The notes below the pieces were generated by a model. The model was given only the letters and a program-made list of their open reading frames with translations. It had not been told where the DNA came from and did no database searches. The translations under genes and the position numbers were made by a program. Positions 62,701-64,000 of a stretch of 64,000 nt of DNA are shown in pieces (the stretch's first letter is position 1; each line of letters opens with the position of its first letter). The stretch comes from Thermanaerosceptrum fracticalcis (GTDB lineage Bacteria; Bacillota; Peptococcia; DRI-13): positions 2,032,501 to 2,096,500 of the forward strand of contig NZ_CP045798.1 in the NCBI RefSeq assembly GCF_000746025.2. Reading direction: 5' to 3'.

Positions 62701-63549
62701 TTAATACACGAAAAATCCCTGACCACTCTTACGCCCTAGATGACCAGCACGGACTTTCTTCCGCAGTAAAGGGCACGGCCGGTACTTGGAATCACCGGTT
62801 TCGTTATATAGGGTTTCCATAATAGCTAAACAAACATCCAGACCTACCAGATCACCTAAAGCCAAGGGACCAATGGGATGGTTAGCCCCTAGTTTCATAG
62901 CGGTATCAATATCATCCGCAGAAGATACACCCTCCATTAAAAGGAATGCAGCCTCGTTTATCATAGGAATGAGAATACGGTTGACGATAAAACCCGGCGC
63001 CTCTTTTACATCAACAGGTTGTTTGCCCATTTTCTCCGCCAGTTCTTTAATAACCTCCACCGTTTCATCACTGGCATCCTCTCCACGGATCACTTCTACC
63101 AACTTCATTACCGGAACGGGATTGAAAAAGTGCATACCGATAACCTGATGGGGCCGTTTGGTTGCCCTAGCTATTTCGGTAATACTAAGGGCAGATGTGT
63201 TGGAAGCTAAAATAGTATGGCTAGGGCAAATTTCATCTAACTCAGCCAAAACTTTTTTCTTAACGTCGATATTTTCCACGATTGCTTCGATGACTAAATC
63301 AACTTCTACAGCCCGGGATTTTTCTGTAGTGGTAGCAATCAAAGCAAGAATCCGCTTTTTTTCATACTCATCTAATTTACCTTTTTTAACAGCATTGCTA
63401 AGGTTCTTTTCGATGACGTGAAAACCATGGACTACCGCTTCCTCAGCCACGTCACACAACAGAACTGAAAAGCCAGCTGTAGCAGCAGCCTGAGCAATAC
63501 CACTACCCATAGTTCCTGCCCCGAGTACCATTATTTTTCGGATATTCAA
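62701..63549 (-). CDS. hbd: 3-hydroxybutyryl-CoA dehydrogenase
   Basis: 282-residue NAD(P)-dependent dehydrogenase. The Rossmann motif [14 protein letters not shown] starts at residue 10. [12 protein letters not shown], the catalytic-His stretch [16 protein letters not shown] and the C-terminal [14 protein letters not shown] are all typical. It interconverts acetoacetyl-CoA and 3-hydroxybutyryl-CoA in butyrate metabolism, fitting the Ptb-Buk genes elsewhere in the window. TTG 63549 has GGAGGAG 7 nt upstream. It lies 28 bp behind a MaoC-type gene on the same strand. Confidence 0.95.
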   Translation of the reverse strand: MNIRKIMVLGAGTMGSGIAQAAATAGFSVLLCDVAEEAVVHGFHVIEKNLSNAVKKGKLDEYEKKRILALIATTTEKSRAVEVDLVIEAIVENIDVKKKVLAELDEICPSHTILASNTSALSITEIARATKRPHQVIGMHFFNPVPVMKLVEVIRGEDASDETVEVIKELAEKMGKQPVDVKEAPGFIVNRILIPMINEAAFLLMEGVSSADDIDTAMKLGANHPIGPLALGDLVGLDVCLAIMETLYNETGDSKYRPCPLLRKKVRAGHLGRKSGQGFFVY

Positions 63550-63577
63550 CTTAGCTCCTCCTCACTGATACTCCTAG

Positions 63578-64000
63578 CTATTTATTTTTTTTAACCGGCA
63601 TGGATATTGCTTCACCATCAATGACGATTTGCCCGTTCTGGTTGGTACAGGTAGTACGAAGCTTAACTCTGTTTTTTTCCACGTTAATTTCTAATACCTC
63701 AACTTCTGCTGTAATAGTATCGCCTATTTTAACAGGTGCGGTAAATTTCACCGTTTGAGAAATGTAGATGTTGCCAGGACCTGGCAGTTGCATTCCTAAT
63801 ACTGCGGAAATGAGACCAGTGCTTAATATGCCATGGGCAATTCTTTCTTTGAAAATAGTACCTTTAGCGTATTCTTCGTTTACATGGGCCGGGTTCAAGT
63901 CACCGGTAATCCCTGCAAACATGTACACGTCAGCTTCACTAATGGTTTTAGTAAACGAAGCCTTTTCACCAACTACTAATTCTTCGACGGACTTCCCTTG
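63578..64000 (-). CDS. MaoC-family (R)-specific enoyl-CoA hydratase, cut by window edge
   Basis: Hot-dog-fold hydratase; about 140 codons are visible and the 5' end lies beyond 64000. FAGITGDLNPAHVNEEYA contains the catalytic Asp/His of the MaoC hydratase signature, and IAHGILSTGLISAVLG is the next conserved stretch. The frame is open to the edge and reads GKSVEELVVGEKASF there, so the GTG at 63928 is internal and not the start. Its neighbour hbd suggests conversion of crotonyl-CoA to 3-hydroxybutyryl-CoA. Confidence 0.9.
   Translation of the reverse strand, partial: QGKSVEELVVGEKASFTKTISEADVYMFAGITGDLNPAHVNEEYAKGTIFKERIAHGILSTGLISAVLGMQLPGPGNIYISQTVKFTAPVKIGDTITAEVEVLEINVEKNRVKLRTTCTNQNGQIVIDGEAISMPVKKNK

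Overview
The window looks like chromosome of an anaerobic, probably spore-forming Clostridia bacterium of Peptococcaceae type. The pointers are a heterodisulfide-reductase/[NiFe]-hydrogenase gene set, a ferredoxin-dependent 2-oxoacid oxidoreductase with phosphotransbutyrylase and butyrate kinase, SAM-I and cobalamin riboswitches, a Spo0E-like protein, sigma-A type promoters with 17-bp spacers, strong AGGAGG-type ribosome sites and many TTG/GTG starts. This placement is inference; no rRNA or marker phylogeny is available.

Left part (1-7.3 kb, minus strand): a perfect consensus promoter and a cobalamin riboswitch lead into a B12 operon: BtuC-like permease, BtuD-like ATPase, a frame-broken ABC ATPase, ChlI-type AAA+ protein, a ChlD-type AAA+/VWA gene read in two frames, and the beginning of cobN, which runs off the left edge. 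The chlD frame change lies on a G5 run with a purine-rich element upstream and a hairpin downstream, so it may be programmed frameshifting. tRNA-Lys(CTT) follows. A SWIM/SNF2 helicase gene (7.5-10.6 kb) carries three frameshifts. Then come uppP, an AI-2E family permease, a decayed dehydrogenase relic, and a SAM-riboswitch-controlled trio (DUF39, NIL-ferredoxin, UPF0280) that matches the sulfide-to-homocysteine pathway known from methanogens.

Middle (15.9-35.2 kb): small regulators (Spo0E-like, two XRE proteins, one with a dead-looking S24 domain), a chemoreceptor with a broken anti-sigma-type ATPase gene upstream, an rRNA methyltransferase, and then a 12.6-kb plus-strand block hdrC-hdrB-hdrA-mvhD-mvhG-mvhA-protease-hypA-hypB-hypF-hypC-hypD-hypE. 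Together these encode an MvhADG-HdrABC-like electron-bifurcating hydrogenase and nearly everything needed to mature it.

Right part (35.2-64 kb): an AT-richer two-gene module (MazG-like pyrophosphohydrolase plus nuclease-helicase fusion) that resembles a defence island; lipoate ligase; a DUF401 permease; an IclR-buk-ptb-ferredoxin-oxidoreductase operon for making ATP from (branched) 2-oxoacids; a lipoprotein; RarD; GlnRS; a radical SAM protein; ferritin-like protein; class III aminotransferase; Hsp20; LysM protein; LytS/LytTR/CstA (pyruvate-uptake type) genes; an OmpR/PhoR two-component pair; a methyltransferase; a lipoprotein with 13-residue repeats; a chemoreceptor relic; Hbd; and a MaoC-type hydratase cut by the right edge.

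Four intergenic gaps, three of them clearly inside operons, hold elements built from degenerate 7-nt repeats ending near the next gene's ribosome site. Several genes carry frameshifts, so either the genome is decaying in places or the assembly has indel errors; both are stated where relevant.
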